DNA from: an uncultured Actinomycetes bacterium
GTDB lineage: Bacteria; Actinomycetota; Acidimicrobiia; Acidimicrobiales; RAAP-2
NCBI GenBank assembly: GCA_903860745.1
Contig: CAIORQ010000073.1
Coordinates: 1 to 46,052, forward strand
DNA length: 46,052 nt
Direction: 5' to 3'
In this document: positions 1-8,917 of the stretch, piece by piece
Numbering within the stretch: position 1 is the first letter of the stretch
How the letters are laid out: every line of letters starts with the position of its first letter
Notes under the pieces: generated by a model
What the model saw: only the letters and a program-made list of their open reading frames with translations
The model's database searches: none
Told to the model about the DNA's origin: nothing
Made by a program: the position numbers and the translations under genes

Positions 1-48
1 ACGACTGATTTCAATGTTGTGATATCCACCCCTCCTGCCAGGAAGACA

Positions 49-750
49 ATGACAATGTTCCGCCGCTTGATGACACTGAGCCTCGCGTACCAGCTCACTC
101 TGGTCGTCGCGATGGCCGTCACGATGGCGGGAATCCTTGTGATGACGGGCACCACTTTTGGCCTCATGAGCGCCAGCGCCGTCTCGTCGTCGAGCAGCGT
201 CTCGAGCGGATCGGTCTCGCTCACGAGCGCCGCCGGCGGCACCTGCGCCACCACCGCTCTTCTCCCGGGCGTCAGCGCGCCCGCGTGCACGTTGTCGAGC
301 ACCTATTCGGGTACGGCGTCGGCGTTCCTCTCTCTCGACGTCCTGATCGAGACTCAAGCCGGCAACGGCGCCAGCGCTCTGTACAACCCCAGCGACGCGG
401 GTCACGCTCTCCAAGTGTCGATCACCTCGACGTCGCCGGCGGTGACCTTCGTGGTGCCCACCGTGGCGACGACCTGCCCCGGCTCGGCCCCGACCGGTTC
501 GACGTGTTACGCACTCAACGACGAACTCATCGCCACGTCGGTGTTCACGTCGGCGTCGCCCACCACGATTATCTCTACCGTCCTCAGCCTGCCGCAGGGA
601 TCGACGGCGGGCTACCGCGGCGGCGCCGCGCAGATCATCGAGTCGGTCCACGCCACTCAGGCCACTAACAACGGGTCCACCGCCACCTGTACCGCGGGTC
701 ACCAGTGTGATGCCACGTCACCGGGCGCCGCGGCGCCCCTGTGGAACTAG
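49..750 (+). CDS. Secreted protein with SipW/TasA-type signal region
   Basis: Small exported Ser/Thr/Ala-rich protein of unknown function, about 233 residues. The N-terminus has a few basic residues, then a long hydrophobic segment (about residues 9-40) and a Ser/Val-rich stretch ending in GSVSLTS. This resembles the SipW-dependent signal regions of TasA/camelysin-like matrix proteins. Four or more cysteines in the mature part suggest disulfides. I chose ATG at 49 (or 55) because AGGAAG lies at 40-45; a GTG at 19 is possible but lacks a ribosome site. It ends 7 nt before the large repeat protein, so the two are probably co-transcribed. No enzymatic motif is visible. The region upstream, where a dedicated signal peptidase might sit, is outside the window. 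Confidence 0.7.
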   Translation: MTMFRRLMTLSLAYQLTLVVAMAVTMAGILVMTGTTFGLMSASAVSSSSSVSSGSVSLTSAAGGTCATTALLPGVSAPACTLSSTYSGTASAFLSLDVLIETQAGNGASALYNPSDAGHALQVSITSTSPAVTFVVPTVATTCPGSAPTGSTCYALNDELIATSVFTSASPTTIISTVLSLPQGSTAGYRGGAAQIIESVHATQATNNGSTATCTAGHQCDATSPGAAAPLWN

Positions 751-757
751 GGCACTG

Positions 758-3700
758 ATGTCGCCGCGCGTACGTTCTCGTCGCTTCGTCGCCAAGGCCC
801 TCTTGGTGGCCTCGCTGTTCGTCATCGTGTTCGCGGGCGCCAGCGTGGCGTGGGCCATGTTCTCTTCGGGTGCCAACGCCGTCGGTACCGATTCGGTATC
901 GGCGGCCTCGGTCGATCATTTGAGCATCTCTCCGACGTCGCCCGCACTCAACGTGGGCGGTTCCCAGACCTTCACGGTGAGTGCCCTCGACGCCTCCAAC
1001 ACGACGCTCGCCGACGTCTCCACCTCCTCGACGCTCTCGATCAGCCCTGACGGGACGTGCTCCGCGGCGACGTGCAGCGCCTCGGTCGCGGGAGCGCACA
1101 CCGTTATCGCCCACTACTGGGGACTGAGTGTCTCGACCACGGTGTACTTCCTCGCCGACGGCGTCGGCACCATCACGGCGTCGCCGAGTGCCGTGGCGGC
1201 CAGTACGACGGGCCAGAGCGTGAACTTCACCTACACCGCACCGGGTGCGGGACTGGTGAACGGTGAACTCAGTATCGCGGTGCCCAACGGATGGACGTCG
1301 CCGTCCACCTCTGGAGTCGCCGCGGGATACGTGACCTCCTCCACGGGTTCCGTCACGGTGTCCGGTCAGACCATCACCATTTCCGGGGTCACGCTGGGTG
1401 CGTCGCAGTCGATGAACATCACGTACGGATCGAACCTCAGCCTCGTTCCGGGTGCGACAGTGACGTCGAGCACCGGTGCTCAGTCGTGGCAGGCCAAAGA
1501 GTTGTCCAGCGCGACCGGCACCCTCACCAGTCTGGCGAGTTCGCCGTCCATCGGCGTCTACGCGGCCAACGGAAGCGGCACCCTGACCACCGCCACGTCG
1601 AGCGTCGCCTATGCGACGACGGGTCAGAGCGTGGCCTTCACCTACACCGCCGCGACCGGCGCGATGAACAACGGTGTGGTGAGCGTCGCGGTGCCCGCCG
1701 GCTGGAGCGCTCCCACCACCGCCAACACCGTGGGCTGCACGACATCGAGCATCGGCAGCGTCAACGTCGCGGGTCAGACCATCACCGTCTCGGGTGTGAC
1801 GCTGGCGGCGGCCGCGACGATGACCATCACCTACGGCGCTGTGTCCGGTGGCAACTGCAGCGCGGGTGACGGTGCCAGCGTTCTCGCGACCCCTGGCGCC
1901 GTCACCTGGTTCGCCCAGCAACAATCCTCCAGCACCGCTGGTCTCACCAACTTGGCCAGTTCGCCGTCCATCTCGGTCACCAAGGCCAACCAAGCGACGC
2001 TGTTACTTTCGACCACGGCGGCCACCTACAACGGCTCGGCCTACTCGCTCGTCCTCTCCACCACCGGCGGATCGGGCACCGGGTCCCTCTCCTACGGCGT
2101 CACGAACGGCACCGCGTCGGGATGTTCGGTGACGACGGGGACGCTCAGCGCCACCTCGTCGGGCACCTGTCTCGTCACCGCTACCCAAGCTGGTGACGCC
2201 AACTACAACTCCACTTCGTCAGTTCAGACGACGGTCACCTTCTCCAAGGCCGCTCAGGCGACCCTTCTACTGTCGACGACCTCGGCTTCGTATAACGGCT
2301 CGGCCTACTCGCTCGTCCTCGCCACCACCGGCGGATCGGGCACCGGGTCCCTCTCCTACGGCGTCACGAACGGCACCGCGTCGGGCTGTACGGTGACGTC
2401 GGGGACTCTCAGCGCGTCGGGAAGCGGCACCTGTCTCGTCACCGCTACCCAAGCCGCGGACGTCGACTACACCTCCATCTCCTCGGTCCAGACGACGGTC
2501 ACCTTCACCAAGGCCAACCAGACTTTCACCTGGACGGTGCCGGGGACCCAAACCTGGGTCGTCGGTGGCGCGGGCACCTTCTCGCTGGGCAGCGCCAGCG
2601 ACTCCTCGGGTTCGACCGTCAGTTTCGCGAGCTCCACGACCTCTATCTGCACTGTCGCCGGTACCACGGTCACGATGCTCACCCCGGGCACGTGCACGAT
2701 CACGCCGACCGCGCCGAGCAGGGGCCAGTATCTGACGACGGTCGGAAATCCCAGCAACATCACCATTAATCAGGCCGCGCAGACCACGCTGGTCCTCTCG
2801 AGCACGTCGGCCACCTACAACGGTTCGGCGTTCACTCTCAACCTCGCCACCTCCGGCGGATCGGGCACCGGCTCCCTCTCCTACGCCGTCACCAACGGCA
2901 CCGCGTCGGGTTGCTCGGTGCTGAGTGCCACCCTCACCGCCACCTCGTCAGGGACGTGCCTGGTGACGGCGACGAAGGCAGCCGACGTTGATTACAACTC
3001 CGCCTCGTCGGTCCAGACGACGGTCACCTTCTCCAAGGCCACTCAGGCCACGCTCGTCGTGTCGACGACGTCGGCCTCCTACAACGGATCGGCCTACTCG
3101 CTCGTCCTCGCCACCACCGGCGGATCGGGCACCGGTTCGGTCTCCTACGCCGTCACCAACGGCACCGCGTCGGGCTGTTCGGTGACGTCGGGGACGCTCA
3201 GTGCGACGTCGTCGGGTACGTGTCGGGTCACCGCGACCCAAGGCGCGGACGTCGATTACAACTCCGCCTCGTCGGTCCAGACGACGGTCACCTTCTCCAA
3301 GGCCGCTCAGGCCACGCTCGTCGTATCGACGACGTCGGCCTCCTACAACGGATCGGCCTACTCGCTCGTCCTCGCCACCACCGGCGGATCGGGCACCGGC
3401 TCGGTCTCCTACGCCGTGGCGGCGGGCACCGCGTCGGGCTGTACGGTGACGACGGGGACGCTGAGCGCCACGTCCTCAGGTACCTGCCTCGTCACCGCCA
3501 CGCAGGCCAGCGACACCAACTACAACGCTGCCTCCTCGGTCCAGACGACCGTGACGTTCTCCAAGGCCAGCCAGACCATCACCTGGACGGCGCCGGGCCC
3601 GAAGACCTGGGTCGTGGGTGGTGCCGGCACCTTCTCGCTGGGCAGCGCCAGTGACTCCTCGGGTTCGACCGTCACCTTCGCGAGCTCTACGACGAGCATC

Positions 3701-4471
3701 TGCACGGTCGCGCTCACCACGGTCACGATGGTGAGCGCCGGAACCTGCACCATCACCCCCACGGCTCCCGCACAAGGCCAGTACGTGCTCAGTGTCGGCA
3801 ACCCGAGCAACATCACCATCAATGGAGCGAGCCAGAGCATCAACTGGACGGCGCCCGGTGCGCAGACCTTCGTGAGCGGTGGCGCCGGCACCTTCTCGCT
3901 GGGCAGCGCCAGTGACTCCTCGGGTTCGACCGTCACCTTCGCGAGCGCGACGACCTCTGTCTGCACGGTCGCGCTCACCACGGTCACCATGCTCACCCCC
4001 GGGACCTGCACCATCACGCCCACCGCCGCGGCCAAGGGCAACTACGCCGCCACGACCGGATCCGCGTCCAACATCACCATCAACGCCAATGTCTCCAACG
4101 GTGTCACGGTGACGCCGTCGAGCACGAACTACAACTATTACGGCGCCCAGGAGTTGTTGACCATCAACAACACGAACTCCATCACCGCCATGAGCATCAC
4201 GATCAACGTGGCGCCGACCACCGGACTTTCGAACTGTCTGCAATTCAACGCCTACGCCACGGGCGCCGTGAACGAGAGTTGTCAAGCGGTGGGCAACGGC
4301 TTCTCCTTCACTTACACCCTGGTGAACGGTCCGATTCCCGCAGCCTTCCCGGGTGGCGACGTGGGCGCACAGTGGACCGGCAGCGGAACTCCGCGAGTCT
4401 CGACGGGCGACACCTGGAGCGTCACGTCGACCTCCGCGGGTGTCCAGTCCACACTGAGCGGCACGTTCTAG
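758..4471 (+). CDS. Large secreted Ig-like repeat protein (1237 aa)
   Basis: Probable cell-surface or matrix protein. Residues 11-34 form a hydrophobic signal followed by WAMFSSGA and a short 'GTDSVSAASV' segment, the SipW-type pattern also seen in the gene just upstream. The order after that is a BIG2-like domain (about 55-135), two related ~120-residue modules containing TTGQSV..FTYTA, then 88-residue (R) and 87-residue (B) modules in the order R-R-B-R-R-R-B-B, and a non-repetitive C-terminal domain with three cysteines. Every R and B module carries Cys-x14-Cys ending in GTC, a likely disulfide. The frame stays open as far as 707, but ATG 758 is just before the basic signal start and 7 nt after the previous stop. 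No sortase motif or C-terminal membrane anchor is visible. The ligand is unknown. Confidence 0.8.
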   Translation: MSPRVRSRRFVAKALLVASLFVIVFAGASVAWAMFSSGANAVGTDSVSAASVDHLSISPTSPALNVGGSQTFTVSALDASNTTLADVSTSSTLSISPDGTCSAATCSASVAGAHTVIAHYWGLSVSTTVYFLADGVGTITASPSAVAASTTGQSVNFTYTAPGAGLVNGELSIAVPNGWTSPSTSGVAAGYVTSSTGSVTVSGQTITISGVTLGASQSMNITYGSNLSLVPGATVTSSTGAQSWQAKELSSATGTLTSLASSPSIGVYAANGSGTLTTATSSVAYATTGQSVAFTYTAATGAMNNGVVSVAVPAGWSAPTTANTVGCTTSSIGSVNVAGQTITVSGVTLAAAATMTITYGAVSGGNCSAGDGASVLATPGAVTWFAQQQSSSTAGLTNLASSPSISVTKANQATLLLSTTAATYNGSAYSLVLSTTGGSGTGSLSYGVTNGTASGCSVTTGTLSATSSGTCLVTATQAGDANYNSTSSVQTTVTFSKAAQATLLLSTTSASYNGSAYSLVLATTGGSGTGSLSYGVTNGTASGCTVTSGTLSASGSGTCLVTATQAADVDYTSISSVQTTVTFTKANQTFTWTVPGTQTWVVGGAGTFSLGSASDSSGSTVSFASSTTSICTVAGTTVTMLTPGTCTITPTAPSRGQYLTTVGNPSNITINQAAQTTLVLSSTSATYNGSAFTLNLATSGGSGTGSLSYAVTNGTASGCSVLSATLTATSSGTCLVTATKAADVDYNSASSVQTTVTFSKATQATLVVSTTSASYNGSAYSLVLATTGGSGTGSVSYAVTNGTASGCSVTSGTLSATSSGTCRVTATQGADVDYNSASSVQTTVTFSKAAQATLVVSTTSASYNGSAYSLVLATTGGSGTGSVSYAVAAGTASGCTVTTGTLSATSSGTCLVTATQASDTNYNAASSVQTTVTFSKASQTITWTAPGPKTWVVGGAGTFSLGSASDSSGSTVTFASSTTSICTVALTTVTMVSAGTCTITPTAPAQGQYVLSVGNPSNITINGASQSINWTAPGAQTFVSGGAGTFSLGSASDSSGSTVTFASATTSVCTVALTTVTMLTPGTCTITPTAAAKGNYAATTGSASNITINANVSNGVTVTPSSTNYNYYGAQELLTINNTNSITAMSITINVAPTTGLSNCLQFNAYATGAVNESCQAVGNGFSFTYTLVNGPIPAAFPGGDVGAQWTGSGTPRVSTGDTWSVTSTSAGVQSTLSGTF
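1991..3571 (+). repeat. Five 264-bp R modules (88 aa) in a surface protein
   Basis: R modules begin at 1991, 2255, 2780, 3044 and 3308, each with QATL or QTTL, and are exactly 264 bp long. A 261-bp B module (2519-2779) interrupts them. R4 and R5 are nearly identical in DNA over their first ~130 bp, which points to recent duplication. Shared core motifs are YNGSA, GGSGTGS and SGTC. Confidence 0.9.
2519..4093 (+). repeat. Three 261-bp B modules (87 aa) in a surface protein
   Basis: B modules start at 2519, 3572 and 3833, each about 261 bp. They share QT/QS-W(T)-P at the start, GGAGTFSLGSASDSSGSTV in the middle and a Cys-x14-Cys pair. The last two are directly adjacent; the first lies between R2 and R3. 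Confidence 0.85.
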
Positions 4472-4660
4472 GTCGACGATGTTTGCGGTGGTCTCCCCTT
4501 CGAGCGGTTCTCTCGTCACCGTCTGTTCGCGCACCCTCGCGACGCACCGATTCTCGAGAGTCAGGGAGAAACACGTGATCACGATGAGCGAGCCCCTGGC
4601 CCTCTCTCGATACCGCGATACGTCGAACGGCGACGTCGCGACAAGTACTAGGAGAAATGT

Positions 4661-5077
4661 ATGACATCACTCGATCATCAGCCCGGCTCAGGTGCCGCGG
4701 CGATGGTGAGCGTCTCGTCGTGGCGCTTCGTGCGACGCGCTGTCGGAGCCGCTCTCGTCGTCGGCGTCTCGTGCAGCGCATTCGTCGTCGCCGTGTGCGC
4801 CGGCTTCTGTCACACGGCGGACGCGGCGCAGCGCGTCCACGGGCTGCCTCGCGCGATGACGTCGAGCGGCGTCAGCGGTGCAGTCGCGTGGTGGGCTCAT
4901 CCCACGGCGAAGCTGCTCGTCGCCGTGGGGAGCCTCGTCGTCGTCGCGGTGTCGCAATTCTTGCGTTGGTGGCGCCGGGCGACCGACACGATGGTGTGGC
5001 GTCCCGAACTGATGTCGCACTCACGGGTGCTCGCCGAGCCGACCGAGTTGCGGTACCGAGAGATGGACTTGGTCTAG
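4661..5077 (+). CDS. Small two-helix membrane protein
   Basis: Unrecognised 138-residue protein. Two hydrophobic helices are visible (about residues 27-49 and 84-104), separated by a ~35-residue loop and followed by a basic, Trp-rich patch (LRWWRR) and a soluble tail. AGGAG at 4650-4654 precedes ATG 4661 with good spacing. It lies 189 bp after the repeat protein on the same strand, so it could be an accessory of the surface cluster, but nothing in the sequence proves this. Its stop overlaps the stop of the convergent fabH-like gene. Confidence 0.65.
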   Translation: MTSLDHQPGSGAAAMVSVSSWRFVRRAVGAALVVGVSCSAFVVAVCAGFCHTADAAQRVHGLPRAMTSSGVSGAVAWWAHPTAKLLVAVGSLVVVAVSQFLRWWRRATDTMVWRPELMSHSRVLAEPTELRYREMDLV

Positions 5078-5994
5078 GACCAGCGCACCACGGACGACGC
5101 CCACGTCATCCCCGCACCAAAACCCGTCAACAGGGCGTAATCGCCGGTCTTGATGCGCCCGTCGTTGCGGGCCACGTCAAAGGCCAGGGGTATCGAGGCG
5201 CTGGAGGTGTTGCCGTAACGGTCGAGCGCGATGACGGCGCGGTCCATCCCAATGCCCAGACGATCGACGATGGCCTGGATGATACGGATGTTGGCCTGGT
5301 GCGGGATCACGAGCGCCAGGTCGTCGGCGGTGATGCCCGCGCTCTCGATCGCCTGCAGGGAGGACTCGACCACCACGCGCACGGCGCGGCGAAACACTTC
5401 GGCGCCGTCCATGGTGAAGGTTCCCTCGTGCTCGCAGGTCAACAAGTCGGCGCCCGAACCGTCAGCCCCCAGGGAGAAGGACAAGATGTCATTGATGTCG
5501 GGGTCGTACTCGAGGACCGCGGCACCGCCGCCATCGGCCAGCAGCACCGCGACATTGCGGTCCGTCCAGTCGACCCAGTTCGACAGGTGCTCGGCCCCGA
5601 TCACCAAGATGCGCTTGTTGCCGGTCTCGAGGAAGCCCTGCGCGGTGCGCACCGCGTACATGAAGCCACTGCAAGCCGCGTTGACGTCCATGGCTGGGCA
5701 GGTGAGTCCGAGGTCGTCCGCGATCAGCGCCGCCGTGGCGGGAGCCATACGGTCCGGCGAGGTGGTCGCGAGCAGGCAAAAGTCGATGTCCTCGGGTTCG
5801 ACGCCGGCGTCGGCCATGGCGTTACGCCCCGCGATGACACCGAGCGAGCGCGCCGTGCCCCCGACGTAACGCTGGCGGATCCCGGTGCGCGCGGTGATCC
5901 ATTCGTCCGAGGTGTCGAGCGTGAGCGAGAGCTCATCGTTGGTGACAATGCGATCGGGCAGACCGATTCCCCAGCCCTTGAAGCGAACTCCCAT
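5074..5994 (-). CDS. fabH: Beta-ketoacyl-ACP synthase III (FabH-type)
   Basis: Thiolase-fold condensing enzyme that would join an acyl-CoA to malonyl-ACP to start fatty acid synthesis, or a related step. The 306-residue length is close to the family norm. The catalytic triad is complete: Cys108 in AACSGF, His232 in PHQANIRI and Asn262 in YGNTSS. The C-terminal GFGAG motif is also present. No other fatty-acid synthase genes are adjacent, so it may be a stand-alone FabH paralogue using an unusual primer. A hotdog thioesterase is encoded 50 bp upstream on the same strand. A TAGACT box lies about 30 nt before the ATG. Confidence 0.88.
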   Translation of the reverse strand: MGVRFKGWGIGLPDRIVTNDELSLTLDTSDEWITARTGIRQRYVGGTARSLGVIAGRNAMADAGVEPEDIDFCLLATTSPDRMAPATAALIADDLGLTCPAMDVNAACSGFMYAVRTAQGFLETGNKRILVIGAEHLSNWVDWTDRNVAVLLADGGGAAVLEYDPDINDILSFSLGADGSGADLLTCEHEGTFTMDGAEVFRRAVRVVVESSLQAIESAGITADDLALVIPHQANIRIIQAIVDRLGIGMDRAVIALDRYGNTSSASIPLAFDVARNDGRIKTGDYALLTGFGAGMTWASSVVRWS

Positions 5995-6044
5995 GTTGTC
6001 AGCCCCTCACTGGCTCGATGCTTCGCCCAGTCTACGTCGCGGGC

Positions 6045-6458
6045 CTAGTCGGTCGAGGGTGCGGAGATGACCTGTAGCGAACATCGCGCCACTGATATCA
6101 AGTTGCCGTGTTCGTCGGTCATTTCAATGCCCCAGACGTGCACGGTGCGGCCCCGGCGGATCGGGGTGGCCGTGGCCGTGAGGACCCCGGAGCTGACCGG
6201 GCGCAGGTGAGAAATGTTCAACTCCGTGCCCACCACGACCTGGCCCGGTTCGACGCTCATGAAACCTCCCACCGAAGCCGCCCCTTCAGCGATTAGCGCC
6301 GAGACGCCGCCGTGCATGATGCCAAAGGGCTGATGCACGCGCGACGTGACGTCGAGTTCGAGGACCACCTTCTCAGGGGTCGCCATCGTCGTGCGGATGC
6401 CCAAGAAGGCGTGCACGTTGGTGACGTCGCTCGAGTCCGTGGAGTAGTGGTCGCTCAT
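6045..6458 (-). CDS. Hotdog-fold thioesterase (PaaI/MenI type)
   Basis: Predicted acyl-CoA thioesterase of 137 residues. It has the family motif GIMHGGVSALIAEGAAS: His49-Gly-Gly binds the substrate and Glu58 is the likely catalytic acid. The N-terminal ~20 residues are variable. The substrate cannot be told from the sequence; phenylacetyl-CoA-type and DHNA-CoA thioesterases share this pattern. It precedes the FabH-like gene on the same strand with a 50-bp gap, so co-transcription is possible. The start is probably leaderless: TAGACT, seven bases, then ATG. Confidence 0.85.
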   Translation of the reverse strand: MSDHYSTDSSDVTNVHAFLGIRTTMATPEKVVLELDVTSRVHQPFGIMHGGVSALIAEGAASVGGFMSVEPGQVVVGTELNISHLRPVSSGVLTATATPIRRGRTVHVWGIEMTDEHGNLISVARCSLQVISAPSTD

Positions 6459-6465
6459 GTAGGGA

Positions 6466-6471
6466 AGTCTA
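6466..6471 (-). promoter_or_regulatory. -10 box of leaderless thioesterase promoter
   Basis: TAGACT on the minus strand lies exactly 7 nt upstream of the ATG at 6458, with no ribosome site between. This is the TAnnnT-N7-ATG spacing of actinobacterial leaderless transcripts. Confidence 0.55.
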
Positions 6472-6483
6472 GAAGTGGCTGGC

Positions 6484-6489
6484 TAGCCT
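6484..6489 (+). promoter_or_regulatory. -10 box of leaderless threonine aldolase promoter
   Basis: TAGCCT lies exactly 7 nt upstream of ATG 6497, divergent from the thioesterase box only 12 bp away. It also favours ATG 6497 over the TTG at 6491. Confidence 0.55.
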
Positions 6490-6496
6490 CTTGGTT

Positions 6497-7522
6497 ATGA
6501 CCCGCCACGTGGATTTGCGATCCGACACCGTGACCCAGCCGACCCCCGAGATGCGCGAAGCGATGTCCCAAGCGATTGTCGGCGACGATGGTTTCGGCGA
6601 CGATCCGACCGTGAAGGCACTCGAAGAGCGCTTCGCCGAGATCGTGGGCAAGGACGCAGCTCTTTTCGTTCCCTCGGGAGTCATGGCCAATCAGATCGCC
6701 GTGCGCATCCTGACGCGCCCGGGCGACGTCATCGTCGCGGGTAAGGGTCAACACGTGGTGAGTTTCGAGATGGGGGCGTCGGCGCGCAACGCGTCGGTGC
6801 AATTCGCTCTGGTGGACGATTCGTCGGGTGAGCTCCGCCTCGATGACGTCATGGACGTGGTCGAGGCGGAGAAGGATCATCAGGTCGCGGTGTCCATGGT
6901 CGAGATCGAGAACACTCATATGACGTCGGGCGGCACCCCCTGGGACCTCGCGCACTTGTCGGCACTGGCGCGCGCCCTGGGTGACAAGCCCATCCACATG
7001 GACGGGGCCCGACTGTTCAACGCGTCGGTCGCCACCGGTGCGTCGCCGCGCGACATCGCCGCGAGTGCGACGACGGTGATGGCCTGCTTGTCGAAGGGAC
7101 TGTGCGCGCCGGTGGGCTCTCTCCTCGCGGGCCCGGCTGAGTTGATGCGCGCCGCGCGCGTCGAGCGCAAACGCCTGGGGGGAGCGATGCGTCAGGTCGG
7201 CATCCTGGCCGCCGCTGGACTCGTGGCGCTGGACACCATGGTCGAGCGCCTGGCCGATGACCACGCGCGCGCTCGACACCTGGCGGGACTCTTCGCCGCG
7301 GCGTTTCCCGAGTCGCACTACGACCCCTCGTCCTGTCGGACCAACATCGTGGCCTTCGATCACCCCCAGGCGCGCCAGATCGTGCACGAATTGGTGCAGC
7401 GTGGCGTCTGGGGCGACACCATCGCGCCGCGACGGGTACGTTTCGTCACCCACGCCGGAGTGAGCGACGAGGACCTCGACTTCGTCGCCGACGTCCTGGC
7501 CCACTTCACTCCGGCCCCCTGA
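6497..7522 (+). CDS. ltaE: Low-specificity L-threonine aldolase
   Basis: PLP enzyme that cleaves L-threonine or allo-threonine to glycine and acetaldehyde. The N-terminal signature [11 protein letters not shown] and the FGDDPTV motif are typical. The PLP lysine is in [12 protein letters not shown] (Lys200 from this start), with the upstream HMDGAR motif supplying the PLP-ring aspartate. At 341 residues it matches family length. I start at ATG 6497 because a -10 box sits seven bases upstream; the frame also allows TTG 6491. A related possibility is another beta-eliminating lyase of the same fold, but the motifs fit threonine aldolase well. Confidence 0.9.
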   Translation: MTRHVDLRSDTVTQPTPEMREAMSQAIVGDDGFGDDPTVKALEERFAEIVGKDAALFVPSGVMANQIAVRILTRPGDVIVAGKGQHVVSFEMGASARNASVQFALVDDSSGELRLDDVMDVVEAEKDHQVAVSMVEIENTHMTSGGTPWDLAHLSALARALGDKPIHMDGARLFNASVATGASPRDIAASATTVMACLSKGLCAPVGSLLAGPAELMRAARVERKRLGGAMRQVGILAAAGLVALDTMVERLADDHARARHLAGLFAAAFPESHYDPSSCRTNIVAFDHPQARQIVHELVQRGVWGDTIAPRRVRFVTHAGVSDEDLDFVADVLAHFTPAP

Positions 7523-7524
7523 GA

Positions 7525-7550
7525 GGCCGCCGCCGTCGCGAGGGGCGGCC
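7525..7550 (+). terminator. Hairpin after threonine aldolase gene
   Basis: GGCCGCC at 7525-7531 pairs with GGCGGCC at 7544-7550 (7-bp stem, 12-nt loop), 2 nt after the stop codon. There is no T-tract, as is common for high-GC terminators. Confidence 0.4.
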
Positions 7551-7627
7551 GTTCGCGAGAAGTTCACCATGCTCGGGTGGTCGTGACAATGGGTTGGGGG
7601 TAGCCTAAAAGGGCAACAGAGTGCGCC

Positions 7628-8887
7628 ATGACCGATATTCTCCACCTCTCCACGTTCCTGCGCCGTCCCATCTTTGATCAGGACGGTGACCGGATTGGCC
7701 GCGTCCAGGACTTGGTCGCGCGCCTCGGCGACGACGCGCACCCGCCAATCGTCGGTGCGGTCATCCGCATCGAGGGACGCAACCTCTTCGTGCCCATTCG
7801 CAAGATCGGGGGTCTGAGCGAGGGCCGCATGACCTTCGAGGGCAAGCGCGTCGACCTGCGCCGTTTCGAGCGCCGCCCGGGCGAACTACTGCTGGCCGAG
7901 GACTTGCTAGCGCGCAATCTCATCAACCTGGTGAGGGGCCGGTTGATCATCGCCAACGAGATCGAGATCGCCGAGATCGAGGGTCGATGGGAAGTGGTGG
8001 GAGTCGACCCGGGCCGACGACCGTTCTTTCGCCGGGTCCTGGGCCAACGCATGGGTCAGCGTCTCAAGGCCGAGGCCATCGTTGACTTCGCCTCCATCGA
8101 GCCGTTCGTCTCACACGTGCCCTCGGCGCGACTGCGTATCCCCTATCGCAAACTGGCCAAGCTGCACCCGGCCCAGATCGCCGACCTGGTCGAGCAGGCC
8201 AGCCACGAGGAGGGCGAAGAGATCATCGAAGCGGTGGGGCTCGATCGCGAACTCGAGGCCGACGTCTTCGAGGAGCTCGACACCGAGCACCAGCTCGAGT
8301 TCCTGGAGTCACGCTCCGACGAGGAGGCCGCTCGTCTGCTGACGCGCATGGAGCCCGACAACGCGGCCGACCTCATCAACGAGATCGACCAGGAGCGTCG
8401 CCTGCCCATCCTCGAGAACCTGCCCGAGGCCCAGCAGGGCAAGGTTCGCCAGTTGCTCTCCTACAACGCCGACACCGCCGGTGGCTTGATGAACACCGAC
8501 TTCGTGTCGGTCTCCGACACCGCCACGGTGGCCCAGGCCATCGAGGCCATCCGCATGTCCAAGGTCCCCGCGGAATCGCTCTACGCGGTCTTCGTGACGG
8601 GCCAGGATTCGCGGCCGGTGGGTTCGGTCTCCCTGGGCTCACTGCTCAAGGCGCGCGACGCCGACCTGGCGCTGAGCGTCTCGCGGACCCAGCTCAGCCA
8701 CGTGCACCCCAATTGGGACCTGCACCGGGTGGCACGCAAGATGAGCGACTTCAATCTCACCGTGGTGCCGGTGCTCGACGACGACCACGACGTGATGATC
8801 GGGGTGATCACCGTCGACGACCTTCTCGAGGAGCTCCTGCCCCAGGGATGGCGCAAGGAGTTCGGGATGACGACGGTGGAGGAGTGA
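7628..8887 (+). CDS. Soluble MgtE-N / CBS sensor with PRC-barrel
   Basis: Cytosolic protein of 419 residues. It has a PRC-barrel-like N-terminus (about 3-130), an MgtE_N superhelical domain (about 178-280, with the DTAGGLMN motif at its end) and a CBS pair (about 287-405). It lacks the five membrane helices of true MgtE channels, so it cannot transport by itself. In MgtE the N and CBS domains bind Mg2+ and gate the pore. The next gene is an NRAMP-family transporter, so the natural inference is a Mg2+-sensing regulatory subunit for that transporter. TAGCCT at 7601-7606 is a possible -10 box. No strong ribosome site precedes the ATG. Confidence 0.85.
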   Translation: MTDILHLSTFLRRPIFDQDGDRIGRVQDLVARLGDDAHPPIVGAVIRIEGRNLFVPIRKIGGLSEGRMTFEGKRVDLRRFERRPGELLLAEDLLARNLINLVRGRLIIANEIEIAEIEGRWEVVGVDPGRRPFFRRVLGQRMGQRLKAEAIVDFASIEPFVSHVPSARLRIPYRKLAKLHPAQIADLVEQASHEEGEEIIEAVGLDRELEADVFEELDTEHQLEFLESRSDEEAARLLTRMEPDNAADLINEIDQERRLPILENLPEAQQGKVRQLLSYNADTAGGLMNTDFVSVSDTATVAQAIEAIRMSKVPAESLYAVFVTGQDSRPVGSVSLGSLLKARDADLALSVSRTQLSHVHPNWDLHRVARKMSDFNLTVVPVLDDDHDVMIGVITVDDLLEELLPQGWRKEFGMTTVEE

Positions 8888-8917
8888 TGCCGGCCGTCGT
8901 ACGTCGCTGCGTTCTAA

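Noticed and set aside
1991-4093. CRISPR-like array from regular repeats
   Set aside because: Repeats are 261-264 bp, in frame and protein-coding, without unique spacers.
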